DNA from: Caldilineaceae bacterium
GTDB taxonomy: Bacteria > Chloroflexota > Anaerolineae > Caldilineales > Caldilineaceae
Length of the DNA stretch: 35,386 nt
Reading direction: 5' to 3'
Assembly: GCA_014879855.1 (NCBI GenBank)
Contig: JACSRH010000059.1
Span: 1 to 35,386 of the forward strand
Part shown: piece by piece, positions 23,665 through 35,230 of the stretch
How the letters are laid out: the number at the start of each line of letters is the position of its first letter
How positions within the stretch are numbered: position 1 is the first letter of the stretch
The notes under the pieces: model-generated
Told to the model about the DNA's origin: nothing
The model's database searches: none
What the model saw: the letters and a program-made list of their open reading frames with translations, nothing else
Made by a program: the position numbers and the translations under genes

Positions 23665-24828
23665 ATGTCGTCACGCTTTATTTATCTTGACCACGCCGCC
23701 ACCACACCGGTGCGCGCCGAGGTGCTGGCGGTGATGCAAACACACCTGAGCGAAAGCTACGGCAACCCCTCCAGCCTTCATCGCGCCGGGCGTCGGACAA
23801 GCGTTGTTCTGCAAAATGCGCGCCAGACGCTGGCCGCTTTGCTCAGCGCACGGCCGAGCGAGATCATCTTCACGAGCGGCGGCACGGAAAGTGACAACGC
23901 CGCAGTGCGCGGCATTGCTTTGGCGCGGCGCGCGGCCACTGGCGCCAATCGGCTGATTACGACCGCCATCGAGCACAAGGCCGTGCTGCAAACTGCTGAG
24001 GACCTGCGTGATCATTTTGGATTTTCGCTCACTGTGTTGCCGGTGGATGGCGACGGGCTGGTGAGCCTTGCCTCTGTAGCTGCGGCGCTTGACGATGCTG
24101 GCGACGTGGCGCTCGTCAGTGTAATGTACGCCAATAATGAGATCGGCGCGGTTGAGCCGGTGGCGGCAATCGGCGCCTATTGTCGGGAACGCGCTATTCC
24201 CTTCCACACAGATGCGGTCCAGGCAGGCGGAAAACTTCCACTCGACGTGAACAGCCTGCATGTCGATGCAATGAGCCTGGGCGCCCACAAGTTTTATGGG
24301 CCAAAAGGCGTCGGTCTGCTTTATCTACGCAGTGGCACGCCCTTCTGGCCGGTGATGACGGGCGGCAGTCAGGAAGGCGGTCGCCGCGCCGGCACGGAAA
24401 ACACGCCGCTGATCGCCGGCATGGTCAAGGCGCTGGACCTGGCAGAGACGGAGCGAGCCAGCGAAAACGCTCGTCTGCGCGCCCTGCGCGACCGGCTGAT
24501 CGGCGGCCTGCTGGAAGCAGTTGACAACATTCATCTGACAGGTCCTCAGGAGCGGCGACTGGACAATCACGCCAGCTTTGTCGTCGAGGGCGCCGACGCT
24601 GAAGGGATGCTGATCGCGCTTGATTTGGCTGGCATCGCGGCGAGCAGCGGCAGCGCCTGTGCGTCGGGCAGCAACCGTCCCAGCCATGTATTGGAGGCAA
24701 TTGGCGCGTCACCTGAGCAGGCCGCGGGTGCGATCCGCTTCAGTCTAGGGCGCGACACTACACTCGGAGATATTGACTTTGTGATTCACACACTGCCGGA
24801 GATTGTTGTGCGCGTGCGCGCTGGATAA
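23665..24828 (+). CDS. Cysteine desulfurase (IscS/NifS type)
   Basis: 387-residue PLP enzyme that takes sulfur from cysteine for Fe-S clusters and thio-modified tRNA. The N-terminus YLDHAATTPVR is typical. Also visible are GNPSSLHRAGR, FTSGGTESDN for PLP phosphate contact, His104 in AIEHKAV, the PLP lysine Lys209 in GAHKFYGPKG, and RRAGTEN. The persulfide Cys332 sits in the long-loop sequence SSGSACASGSNRPSHVL, the class I (IscS/NifS) form. The ATG at 23665 follows GGAGG by 7 nt; an in-frame GTG at 23641 has no site. No iscU, iscA, iscR or thiI is adjacent, so which pathway it serves is open. Some desulfurases also act on selenocysteine, worth noting given the tRNA-Sec at the window edge, but nothing in the sequence shows it. 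Confidence 0.94.
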   Translation: MSSRFIYLDHAATTPVRAEVLAVMQTHLSESYGNPSSLHRAGRRTSVVLQNARQTLAALLSARPSEIIFTSGGTESDNAAVRGIALARRAATGANRLITTAIEHKAVLQTAEDLRDHFGFSLTVLPVDGDGLVSLASVAAALDDAGDVALVSVMYANNEIGAVEPVAAIGAYCRERAIPFHTDAVQAGGKLPLDVNSLHVDAMSLGAHKFYGPKGVGLLYLRSGTPFWPVMTGGSQEGGRRAGTENTPLIAGMVKALDLAETERASENARLRALRDRLIGGLLEAVDNIHLTGPQERRLDNHASFVVEGADAEGMLIALDLAGIAASSGSACASGSNRPSHVLEAIGASPEQAAGAIRFSLGRDTTLGDIDFVIHTLPEIVVRVRAG

Positions 24829-24844
24829 AACACTTCTGGTTAGC

Positions 24845-25615
24845 CTATTCAGGAGGCGCCACACAATATTTATACCCAACGCCGCGCACTGTAACCACGC
24901 GGGTTGGATTGGAAGCATCGGACTCGATCTTCGTGCGCAGCCGTCGTATGGCAAGTTCAACCAGGTTGAGATTGTCAGTATCCAGGTAGCCCCACACCTC
25001 TTGAAGCAGCTCCTCCTTAGAAACAGGACGATCAACCTGACTGGCAAGATGGCGTAACAGGGCAAACTCAATTGGTGTAAGCGGGACGCGCTGCCGCTTT
25101 ATCTCGATTTCCTGGGTCGCGTTGAAAAGTGTGAGATCGCCGATCTCAATCACCTCAAAAGAATGATGATGATTGAGATGCATCGATCGACGGATCACAG
25201 CATGAATGCGCGCCTCCAATTCCTTGAAATTGAAAGGCTTGGTAATGTAGTTGTCAGCGCCAAATTTCAGCCCCTGAATAATATCCTCTGGGCGGTTCAG
25301 CGCGGTGATCATCACGATCGGCACATTGGATTGGCGCCGGATCTCCTGGCAAACCTCAAATCCAGTGCGCTTTGGCATGAGCACATCAAGCATCACCAGA
25401 TGAAAGCGTTGTGCGCCAAACTTCAGCAGCGCATCATCGCCGTCCACCGCCTCCGTAACGATAAACCCCAGGCGCTCCATGGATTGCTTGAGCAACCGAC
25501 GCATGACCAGTTCGTCTTCGGCAATCAGGACATTGAGTTCGCGTGCAAGCAATCCTTTGCTGCTAAGCCCGCTATCTTTTGAAGATGTAACGGCAGAATT
25601 CTCCTGGGTTGTCAT
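24845..25615 (-). CDS. OmpR/PhoB-type response regulator (orphan)
   Basis: 256 residues from the ATG at 25615 (an ATG at 25636 is also in frame). A Ser-rich leader of about 25 residues precedes the receiver domain. The receiver has the acidic pocket (EDE, 33-35), phospho-acceptor Asp77 in VMLDVLMPK, Thr in MITAL and Lys126 in ITKPF. The winged-helix DNA-binding domain (about 155-252) has LTPIEFALLRHLASQ, the recognition helix NLVELAIRRLRTKI and the wing VRGVGYKY. No histidine kinase is next to it. It is convergent with the desulfurase (16 nt between stops) and divergent from the sugar ATPase at 25902, whose promoter it might control. The trigger is unknown. Confidence 0.93.
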   Translation of the reverse strand: MTTQENSAVTSSKDSGLSSKGLLARELNVLIAEDELVMRRLLKQSMERLGFIVTEAVDGDDALLKFGAQRFHLVMLDVLMPKRTGFEVCQEIRRQSNVPIVMITALNRPEDIIQGLKFGADNYITKPFNFKELEARIHAVIRRSMHLNHHHSFEVIEIGDLTLFNATQEIEIKRQRVPLTPIEFALLRHLASQVDRPVSKEELLQEVWGYLDTDNLNLVELAIRRLRTKIESDASNPTRVVTVRGVGYKYCVAPPE

Positions 25616-25790
25616 GCAAGCTTTTCCCATTGGCAATTCGCTGATTTTGGCGGAATTTACAACTGCATCTCGGACTGTAGCCCAAGAATGACTTACCGCG
25701 CATGTAAGGAAAGCGTAGCATATCCGTTATTCAAAATCAAATGGAAGAAATTTCTGCTTTGGGTTTGATAAGTAAGCATGAAAATTGCAC

Positions 25791-25820
25791 TTGCACCATA
25801 AATTGTGATTGTGATATACT
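25791..25820 (+). promoter_or_regulatory. Promoter of the UgpC-type ATPase gene
   Basis: -35 TTGCAC (25791-25796), 18-bp spacer, -10 TATACT (25815-25820). The leader would be about 75 nt, ending with AAGGAG 10 nt before the ATG. TTGCAC is doubled (also 25785-25790). Confidence 0.6.
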
Positions 25821-25869
25821 CTTGCCAACAGGATGCTCCCTGCTTACCTCCATTTTTTTGTTTCAAACA

Positions 25870-27008
<1,139 letters not shown>

Positions 27009-27028
27009 TTGCGCTACTCACGGTAAAT

Positions 27029-27069
27029 GAGGTCGGGGATCGTTGCGATCCTCGGCCTCTTTTTGTTTT
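27029..27069 (+). terminator. Intrinsic terminator after the UgpC-type gene
   Basis: 14-bp stem (27029-27042 with 27046-27059, two G-T wobbles), TTG loop, then TTTTTGTTTT. It shows that the following sirtuin gene is not simply read through from the ATPase promoter. Confidence 0.9.
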
Positions 27070-27142
27070 CCCGTCCGCCTTGACGGGGAGACTCATTCTC
27101 TTCCTGCTCTACCCCCGTATAAATAGAGGAGGCATGAAGCTC

Positions 27143-27922
27143 ATGAACGGTGAATGGGAAAAGTCAATTGCGTTAGCAGCCGATATGGTGGCAAGTGCGT
27201 GCTCCCTTGTCTTGCTCACTGGCGCCGGCGTCAGCGCCGAGTCCGGCATTGACACCTTCCGCGATGCCCAGACAGGGTTGTGGTCGCATTTTGATCCTCA
27301 ACAGCTGGCGAGCCAGGCAGGGTTTGCCGCTGATCCTGGATTGGTCTGGCGCTGGTATATGCACCGGCTCGCTATGGTCGAACAGGCGACGCCCAATCCG
27401 GGTCATCAGGCGCTCGCCGATCTGGAACGGCTGACGCCATCCCTTACCTTGATTACCCAGAACGTGGACGATCTGCATGAGCGCGCGGGCAACCAGCATG
27501 TATTGCATCTGCACGGCCATATTGGGCGTTTCCATTGCAATGGCTGCCAGACGCCATACGCCCTCCAGCCTGATGATTACGCTTCGCCTACCCCGCCGCA
27601 ATGTATGTTTTGCCTGGACTACGTGCGACCCAGCATCGTGTGGTTTGGAGAGATCCTGCCAGAGCAGACGTTAAATCAGGCGTGGCGCGCCGCCGAACAG
27701 TGTGAGGTCTTCTTGGTGATCGGCACGAGTGGGGTTGTCTATCCCGCGGCGCAATTGCCGGTGTTGGCTAAACGTTATGGCGCGCGCGTCATCGAGATCA
27801 ACCCAGAGTTATCGGCGCTGTCGGACATAGCAGACGTCACCTTGCGCGCCCCGGGCGGCGAGGCATTGCCGCGGTTGGTTGCCGAAGTGGGGAGTCAATT
27901 GCGTAACGATCGTAGAGTTTGA
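27143..27922 (+). CDS. NAD-dependent protein deacylase, Sir2 family (class III, CobB/SIRT5-like)
   Basis: 259 residues. It removes acyl groups from lysine using NAD+. NAD motifs are GAGVSAESGIDTFR and TQNVDDLHERAG; the catalytic His is His124 in LHLHGH; zinc ligands are C132-x2-C135 and C154-x2-C157; GTSGVVYPAAQLP and EINPE complete the fold. Tyr72 and Arg75 (WYMHR) form the Tyr-x-x-Arg pair that binds succinyl and malonyl groups in class III enzymes, so desuccinylase or demalonylase activity is expected. Start: AGGAGG (27127-27132) lies only 1 nt from an ATG at 27134 but 10 nt from the ATG at 27143, so the latter is preferred. It converges on the surface operon with 16 nt between stops. Confidence 0.93.
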   Translation: MNGEWEKSIALAADMVASACSLVLLTGAGVSAESGIDTFRDAQTGLWSHFDPQQLASQAGFAADPGLVWRWYMHRLAMVEQATPNPGHQALADLERLTPSLTLITQNVDDLHERAGNQHVLHLHGHIGRFHCNGCQTPYALQPDDYASPTPPQCMFCLDYVRPSIVWFGEILPEQTLNQAWRAAEQCEVFLVIGTSGVVYPAAQLPVLAKRYGARVIEINPELSALSDIADVTLRAPGGEALPRLVAEVGSQLRNDRRV

Positions 27923-27938
27923 GGGCAATGTTCCGATA

Positions 27939-29840
27939 TCAGGGCGACGTGGGCCATTCCCACACCGCATCATCAACGAGCACGGATTGCGTGACGCCAT
28001 TGATATGAATGGTTGCAGGCAATGGTTTCGTTCCGGACTGTCGCTGTAAAACGAGCCGATACTGGTCGGGCGTCAAGTCGGATGGCAAGGTGTAGGTGAA
28101 GGTCACGGTGTTGGTATGGTGCGGCGGCAAAATAAAATACCCCGTGAACACTTGCGTGCGCCGCTCGCCGCGTTGCGTGGTGACGCTCGCGGGTTCGACG
28201 CCTGTAACCTCGATCAGCTTGCTGCCCGCCGGCGCATAGACGCGCACGTAGTCAAAGTAGCAGCGCGCCACAAGCGCGGCATAGCTGTCTCCATAGCGAG
28301 GAGTCAGATCGCAGCCAGGGTCATTAGCCTCGATGGGATGTGTGTAGGTCAGGGTAAGCGTAGCCTCTGCCGGCTGCCCAGCCCCCTGCGGCCACGCTAC
28401 GCGATAATCGAGCATCCGCTGAATCGCGGCGTCAGCCTTGTTGTAGCCCATGTTGGTATCGACGACAGCCAGGAAATCGCTCTCTTTTGTGGGATGCAGA
28501 GCGCCATCCCACCCTTGTTCATGCAGGATTGCGTCAGCTTCCTCGTTGTCCAGCCACACCTGAATGGAGCGCTCACGCAGTGCGCCGACAAGCGCTGAAG
28601 TCAGCGCCAGCAAGTCCACATCGCCGCTTTGCACCTTTGTGAGCGCAGCGTCCGCCAACCGCGGGATGAACTCTTTACGCTGCGACCACCACGCGCCCAG
28701 CGTCTCTGGAGTGTCGCCGCCCACCGCCGTGTCGCTTTCGGCAGGGCGCTCCCAAAGCTTTACGACTTGATCTTCGATGTTTTCGCCATTGATTGGCTCG
28801 TCGAACCCGGCAACCTGAAGCTCTCCCAGCGCGGAAAAGATGCGCCGGACTGCGTGCAGGTCCACCGTAGCGATTCCATCCACCTCGAAGCCCATGTCGC
28901 TTCTATACAGCGCCGCCGCCACCTGCGCTGTGGTTGGCAAATCCGGCGACCAGTTGGCGTCGCGCATGACGAGCACCGGAATGTTCATATAGTGCTGCAT
29001 CGCGGCCGGCGCTGGTGGATACATGCCATCGGCGCGATAGACTTCGTAACTATCTGTAAAGTCCAGCTCGGTCAGCTTGCCTTGATCCAGCGTAAGCCGG
29101 CCAATCGCAGCGATGAAGCCGCCGGTTGCACGCAGCTCATGATTGTTTTGCACTAAGATAAGATAGGTCTTGGGGCCATTCATCCCCAACAAAGCAGGCG
29201 CCTGCGGGCCAAGTTGCGTCGCCACGTCCGCCAAAGTCAGCAGGTCGGGTGCAGCCTGCAGCGGCGCGGCAAGACGGCCTGGCAACGCCGCGCCGTCGAC
29301 GGTTGACAGCGTCGCACGCAGCGCCTCCAGCCGCGGGGCAAACTCGGGCAGCGCCGCCGACTGCTGGGCGATTGCTTGCAAGAGCAGTTCAGGCGTTGAT
29401 GCATCTGGTTGTGCTGCACGCAACTCCGCCAGCGCCGGCGCCAATAAGTCGCTGCCTGCCTGCGCCAGATCGAGCGCCTGACGGCCAGCTTCGACTAGCT
29501 CCGGCGCGGATGCGGCAAGCGGGCCATAGGTGGGCACAAATCCAAACCACTCGGCTGCCGGCAGAAGTGGTTCGATCTCCTGCGTGAACTCGCCATAGTT
29601 CCCTGTCAGGCGTTCCAGAGTGTTTTGCAGTGCAACTGGATTGTCGAGGGAGGCAGTCGCGGCCAATGCACGCAATTGCATCGCCGACTGATAGGTGTTC
29701 CAGCCAGCCCAGGCAAGTGTGACGCCTTTGTAAGTGATGAGTAACAGCGCGGCCAACGCGATGAAAGCGCACCCAATCCGCCACGGATGGCGAGTGGGAT
29801 GCGCGGGTGCTCTCGAAGAAGAAACTTGCTGCTCGATCAT
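27939..29840 (-). CDS. DUF4012 membrane-anchored protein
   Basis: 633 residues. A short cytoplasmic N-terminus is followed by one membrane helix (about 22-45) and a long extracytoplasmic part. The N-terminal half is helical (Ala/Leu-rich, about 50-215). The DUF4012 core follows, marked by LILVQNNHELRATGGFIAAIG (the conserved Asn-Asn-x-E-x-R-x-x-GGF block), TDSYEVY and MRDANWSPDLPTTAQ. The C-terminus is a beta-rich domain (TLTLTYTHP, TVTFTYTLP). The family often occurs in exopolysaccharide clusters of Actinobacteria and Chloroflexota and has been compared to LytR-CpsA-Psr glycan transferases. Its activity is unproven. It is the last gene of the minus-strand surface operon, 37 nt after the GT117-like gene. 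A role in attaching or exporting the glycan is inferred from context. Confidence 0.9.
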   Translation of the reverse strand: MIEQQVSSSRAPAHPTRHPWRIGCAFIALAALLLITYKGVTLAWAGWNTYQSAMQLRALAATASLDNPVALQNTLERLTGNYGEFTQEIEPLLPAAEWFGFVPTYGPLAASAPELVEAGRQALDLAQAGSDLLAPALAELRAAQPDASTPELLLQAIAQQSAALPEFAPRLEALRATLSTVDGAALPGRLAAPLQAAPDLLTLADVATQLGPQAPALLGMNGPKTYLILVQNNHELRATGGFIAAIGRLTLDQGKLTELDFTDSYEVYRADGMYPPAPAAMQHYMNIPVLVMRDANWSPDLPTTAQVAAALYRSDMGFEVDGIATVDLHAVRRIFSALGELQVAGFDEPINGENIEDQVVKLWERPAESDTAVGGDTPETLGAWWSQRKEFIPRLADAALTKVQSGDVDLLALTSALVGALRERSIQVWLDNEEADAILHEQGWDGALHPTKESDFLAVVDTNMGYNKADAAIQRMLDYRVAWPQGAGQPAEATLTLTYTHPIEANDPGCDLTPRYGDSYAALVARCYFDYVRVYAPAGSKLIEVTGVEPASVTTQRGERRTQVFTGYFILPPHHTNTVTFTYTLPSDLTPDQYRLVLQRQSGTKPLPATIHINGVTQSVLVDDAVWEWPTSP

Positions 29841-29877
29841 ACCTTCACTGACTTTTTGCCTGCTGCAATGTGTGTGT

Positions 29878-31370
<1,493 letters not shown>

Positions 31371-31371
<1 letters not shown>

Positions 31372-32768
31372 TACTGGAAGTCGGGCGGCTCGGCAGGCGG
31401 CATTCCCACGCTGATGGCGGCGAAAGCAGACTCGGCGTTATCGGCCAGCGCCGCGGCCGAACCATCAACCACCGCACCGGCTGCCAATTCCTCGTCAATC
31501 GCCGCCGTGAGCTTGACCGTCGTCGCGGCGCCGGCCGACAGTTCAGGCCAGGTCACGACGATCAGCAGCGCGCCGGAGTCTGCATCTTCCTGAGTGGCTT
31601 CGCCGCCATCAGCCGCCGACAGGCTGACAAACGACAACCCAACCGGCAGCTCAAATGAGAACTCTGGATTGGTGGCGGCTGCCGCGCCTGTGTTCGTCAA
31701 CGTAAACGACAACACGATCTGATCGCCTTGCAGGGCGACGGCAGGTTGTATCGCGCTGGCGAGCAGCAGAGAGGTGCTTTCCACGGTTGTCGGTGCAGCG
31801 GTCGGCGCGGGCGTTGCCTCTGCCGGGGCCGTAATGACAGGGGTCTCGCGACCAGCCGTCACAGGCAGCGCGGTAAGCATCGCCGTTGTCGCATCAGTCG
31901 TGACGAACTGCGCCGACACCCACCCGTTGCCGACCCCACCGGGCACACAGCAGACCAGCCACCAGTCGCCGGCAGCGTTGCGGCCTAACAGCGTCACCGT
32001 GACGCCACTGCCCAGCTTGCCCATAATCGGGGCGGAGGTGGAAGGTTCTTCCCGCACATTGAGCGCTACGACTGCAACCTTGCCCACCAGCGCGTCGGAC
32101 GGAAGGTCAGTTACAGGAGTCGTCACTGTGGGCGCTGTGACTGTGGGCGCTGTGACTGTGGGTGCTGTGACTGTGGGCCCCGCAGTGGCCAGTGATGTTT
32201 CGCCTGCCACCAGCGTTGCGCCATCTCCTATGGGCAAACCGGCCAATTGATCGGCTGTATAGTTTGGCGTCACAAATTGAGCGCTGACCCAGCCCTGCGT
32301 TTGCGAGCCAGGCAGACAGCAGATGTTGAGCCACGTATTGTCAGTATTGCGCGCCAGCACCGTCACAAGCGCGCCGCTGGTCAGCCGGCCGATCACGGGG
32401 AACGTGGCGCCCGGCCCTTGCCGCACATTGAGCGTCGCCGCACTGATTACGCCTGTGAGTTCAGCTCCTGGCGCGTCCGGTGCAGGGGCCGGTTGATTTG
32501 CCGCGGCGGTGGGCGTCGGCGTGGGTTGCGCTGGTTCATCATTTTTGTCGTCGTCGCGTGGGCGCTCTGTCGGCGCTGGGGGCGCGGGCGTTTCCGTCGG
32601 CGGCCGCGGTGGAACTGTCGAGTTCTGCTTCACATCGGCGGGATGTTCGGCTGCCCACACCTGCGCCGTTCCCACCCACAGCAGCGTGGCGACGCCCACG
32701 AGCACAGTGAGCAATGCAGATTTGAACAGCCAGCGTGATTGACCAAAGCGATGGTTCAGATTGTTCAT
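31371..32768 (-). CDS. Exported two-SH3b-domain protein with DUF11-like C-terminal domain
   Basis: 465 residues. The ATG at 32768 follows AAGGA by 7 nt; the frame runs further up but overlaps the previous gene. A signal peptide or anchor (about 18-38) precedes a Pro/Thr-rich linker. SH3b-1 (about 103-170: TLNVRQGPGATFPVIGRL to GWVSAQFV) and SH3b-2 (about 225-290: ALNVREEPSTSAPIMGKL to GWVSAQFV) are separated by four PTVTA units. Each SH3b carries a vicinal Cys pair (NICCLPG, LVCCVPG) at the same place. A second Pro/Ala/Thr linker leads to an immunoglobulin-like domain (LTNTGAAAATNPEFSFELP) resembling DUF11/CARDB repeats. SH3b domains usually bind peptidoglycan or other wall peptides. The protein probably sits at the cell surface and works with the other products of the operon. 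Confidence 0.88.
32122..32181. repeat. Four 15-bp tandem repeats in the SH3b gene
   Basis: GTGACTGTGGGCGCT repeats four times with few changes (32122-32136, 32137-32151, 32152-32166, 32167-32181). On the minus strand each unit encodes five residues of the PTVTA linker between the SH3b domains. The copy number is prone to slippage and keeps the frame. Confidence 0.9.
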
Positions 32769-32796
32769 GAGTCGTTCCTTGTGGTTTGAATGCCTC

Positions 32797-34461
32797 TCAA
32801 TGCGCGCCGTCGCCGTGAAAAATCGCGGGAAATGTGCGCAGCAAAATCTCCAAGTCGCGCCGCAGGCTGTAATGTTCGATATAGTCGAGCTCGAGTTGCA
32901 ACCGTTCGGCAAAGCCCAGGTCGCCGCGGCCGCTGACCTGCATCGGCCCGGTCATCCCCGGCTTGACGGCCAGACGACGGCGGTGGTAGTCCTGGTAAAG
33001 CTGCACGATGCGCTCCTCTTCAGGCCGCGGTCCAACCAGGCTCATGTCGCCGCGCAGCACATTGTAAAACTGTGGCGCCTCGTCAAGCGAAGTCCGGCGC
33101 AAGAGCCGTCCCACCCGCGTCACACGCGGGTCCTGCTTGAGCTTGAAAACCGGCTCCTCCAGATGGGTTATATCCACCAGATTGCCCAGCTTCTCCTCCG
33201 CATCGGCGCTCATTGTGCGCAATTTGATGATCCGGAACGAGCGCCCATTCTCTCCCACCCGCACCTGCCAGAAAAAGACCGGGCCGGGTGAGTCAAGCTT
33301 GATGGCAAGCGCCGCCACCGCCACCAGCGGGATCGAAATTGCCAGCCCCACCAGCGCGCCCAGGATATCCATGCTGCGCTTGACCAGCCGTTGCCAGCCG
33401 GTGATGACCGGCTGATGCGCGCCCGGCAGCGTCCCCGCAAAATGGATGGTGCCATTCAGATAGCCGCTGCCCAACGCGAGCGCCCGCACCATCACCATGC
33501 CCGGCCCCACTATCGCCAGCGCCGGCGAGCGCCGCGCCAGCTTGAGCGTGAAAGGCAGCGTCGTGGCTAGAAATATCAGGATGGCGACAGCTACGCCCAC
33601 CCATGACCACGTCAGTGGCGCCCAGAGCGCGCCCAGCAACGCCAGCGTCGCCAGGCCAAAGATCGCGGCCAATAACACGATCTGCACCTTGAGCACCTGG
33701 GGCGTATGGCTGTCCTGCACCATCCGCTCAGGGTGCCAGCGGATCATCAGCGCTTTCCAGAAACCGATGTAGTACTTGCGGCGGAAGTAGTCGCCCAGGT
33801 CGCCATCGTGCAGGTGTGACACCCTGGCATCCGGCGCAAACACGAGACGATAGCCCTTCTGCGCCAGACGAAAGCTGAACTCTTGATCCTCGACGCTTGC
33901 TGTAGTGAAGATCGGATCGAATCCTTTGTTTTCGAGAAAGATGCTGCGCCGGTACGCCGCCGAGTAGGTGTCGATAAAATCGATCTGCAGCTGGCCGCGC
34001 ATCCGGTCGTAGCGATCCTCATATTCGGCTTGCACGAAGCGTGGAATGGCGGCGCGCTGCTCCGTTACATAGGCGCCTTTCGCGCCTGCAACGTCGGGGT
34101 CCGTAAATGGCGCGGCCAGTGCTTCCAGCCAGGTGGGGGTGGGCGCGCAGTCGGCGTCAGTGAAAAAGAGCAACGGCGCGTTTGCATGTTTGGCGCCAAG
34201 ATTGCGCGCGGCGGCCGGGCCGGCATTGGCCTGATGAAGCAGCGCTAAGCAGATGTGAGGATGCGCCAGGCGCCATTCCTCGACGACCGCCGCCGTGGCG
34301 TCGGTTGAGCCATCGTCCACCACAAGGAGTTCGTAGCGGTCAGGCGTCACCGTCTGGTTGGCAAGCGCGTCCAGACAGCGCGTAATCACCGTCGATCCAT
34401 TGTATACGGGAATGACGACCGAACAGACCAGGGTCACCTGAAACGGCATAAGATCGTGCAT
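32797..34461 (-). CDS. Glycosyltransferase family 2 fused to a bacterial sugar transferase (phosphoglycosyltransferase)
   Basis: About 554 residues from the ATG at 34461 (GAAAG upstream); a GTG at 34473 and an ATG at 34449 are also possible. The N-terminal GT2 domain (about 10-245) has VVIPVYNGS, VVDDGSTDA, the metal-binding FTDADC and EDQEFSFRLAQKGY. Two or three membrane helices follow (about 260-310). The C-terminal domain (about 345-554) is a WcaJ/EpsL-type phosphoglycosyltransferase: KRSMDILGALVGL, the membrane re-entrant helix, FRIIKLRTM, the catalytic RTSLDEAPQFYNVLRGDMS, VGPRPEEE and KPGMTGPMQVSGR. The second part would place the first sugar phosphate on undecaprenyl phosphate, and the first part would add the next sugar. 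The fusion puts initiation and the following step of glycan assembly in one chain. It lies 29 nt after the sortase-like gene and before the SH3b gene. Confidence 0.93.
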   Translation of the reverse strand: MHDLMPFQVTLVCSVVIPVYNGSTVITRCLDALANQTVTPDRYELLVVDDGSTDATAAVVEEWRLAHPHICLALLHQANAGPAAARNLGAKHANAPLLFFTDADCAPTPTWLEALAAPFTDPDVAGAKGAYVTEQRAAIPRFVQAEYEDRYDRMRGQLQIDFIDTYSAAYRRSIFLENKGFDPIFTTASVEDQEFSFRLAQKGYRLVFAPDARVSHLHDGDLGDYFRRKYYIGFWKALMIRWHPERMVQDSHTPQVLKVQIVLLAAIFGLATLALLGALWAPLTWSWVGVAVAILIFLATTLPFTLKLARRSPALAIVGPGMVMVRALALGSGYLNGTIHFAGTLPGAHQPVITGWQRLVKRSMDILGALVGLAISIPLVAVAALAIKLDSPGPVFFWQVRVGENGRSFRIIKLRTMSADAEEKLGNLVDITHLEEPVFKLKQDPRVTRVGRLLRRTSLDEAPQFYNVLRGDMSLVGPRPEEERIVQLYQDYHRRRLAVKPGMTGPMQVSGRGDLGFAERLQLELDYIEHYSLRRDLEILLRTFPAIFHGDGAH

Positions 34462-34490
34462 AGGCACTTTCACGCGCGCAGCAAACAGGG

Positions 34491-35159
34491 CTACTGCGCG
34501 CCAGAGGCCAGTTCCGCCACCACAAAAATGCGGTGCGTCGTCGTGTCAGCCGGCCAGCCCGTGACCAGCGTCAGACGCGCATCCTCCGTGGGGGCGAGAT
34601 AGGCGGCGGCCTGTGCGCGTTCTTGCGCGGTGGCGCCGAGCAAGACCAACGGCTCGGATACTTCCACAACGCGATAGGTAAATGCCGCGCCCGCTTCATC
34701 AGTCACCAGGATGTCCTGACCTACTTCGATCTCGCCCAGTGCCAGCGCTGCAAAGACGGCGTCGCCGCGAGTCTGATAACCGGCCAGCACCAGGTTGCCC
34801 GCGTCGCCCGCGCTTGCGCTGTTCAGCGCCCAGCCCGCGGCGTCTTCAGGCACCACCCAGCGCGTGGTGCGCTGGCCTGCGCTGCCCACGCTTTCCCACC
34901 CCATCGGCTTTACAGGAATTTCCAAATCGAGGTCTGGAAAGGCGATGCTTACGGGAGGCGCCGCCTCTGTCGCTGACTGCCCTGCACTGACTGAAGCGGG
35001 GATGGTCTCGGCGGCTTCTTCACTCGTAACCGTGGCAGTGGGCGCAGCAGCAGGGGTCGGCGTGAGCGGTTGACACGCGGCAAGTAATATCATGCCGACA
35101 AGCGCTGCCAATGCAGCAGAGAAATGGACAGATAGGCGGATACGTCGATCGGCTGTCAT
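34491..35159 (-). CDS. Sortase-fold lipoprotein lacking catalytic His and Cys
   Basis: 222 residues from the ATG at 35159 (a TTG at 35162 precedes it). A signal peptide ends in the lipobox LLAAC (Cys29), followed by a Thr/Ala/Pro/Glu linker to about 68. The sortase domain (about 70-218) follows family order: IAFPDLDLEIPV, the GNLVLAGYQTRGDAVFAAL block, IEVGQDILVTDEAG, then LTLVTGWPADTTTHRIFV. Active sortases have His in LAGH and Cys in LVTCW. Here these are Tyr128 and Gly201, while Arg210 remains, so transpeptidation should be impossible. A lipid-anchored substrate- or peptide-binding role is possible. It is the first gene of the surface operon, with a promoter at 35231-35259 and the GT2/PGT gene 29 nt downstream. 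Confidence 0.85.
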   Translation of the reverse strand: MTADRRIRLSVHFSAALAALVGMILLAACQPLTPTPAAAPTATVTSEEAAETIPASVSAGQSATEAAPPVSIAFPDLDLEIPVKPMGWESVGSAGQRTTRWVVPEDAAGWALNSASAGDAGNLVLAGYQTRGDAVFAALALGEIEVGQDILVTDEAGAAFTYRVVEVSEPLVLLGATAQERAQAAAYLAPTEDARLTLVTGWPADTTTHRIFVVAELASGAQ

Positions 35160-35230
35160 CAAACCAGGAGTTTCCTTTCCTCATAAAGTCCTTAATGAGT
35201 ACAACTTTATAGAGCGGAGCTGCGCCGCGA

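Noticed and set aside
23641..24828. Cysteine desulfurase as a selenocysteine-specific lyase linked to tRNA-Sec
   Set aside because: Motifs are those of ordinary class I cysteine desulfurases and the tRNA gene is over 10 kb away; no sequence sign of selenium specificity.
32122..32181. Possible CRISPR-like array
   Set aside because: The 15-bp units are contiguous without spacers and encode an in-frame PTVTA linker.
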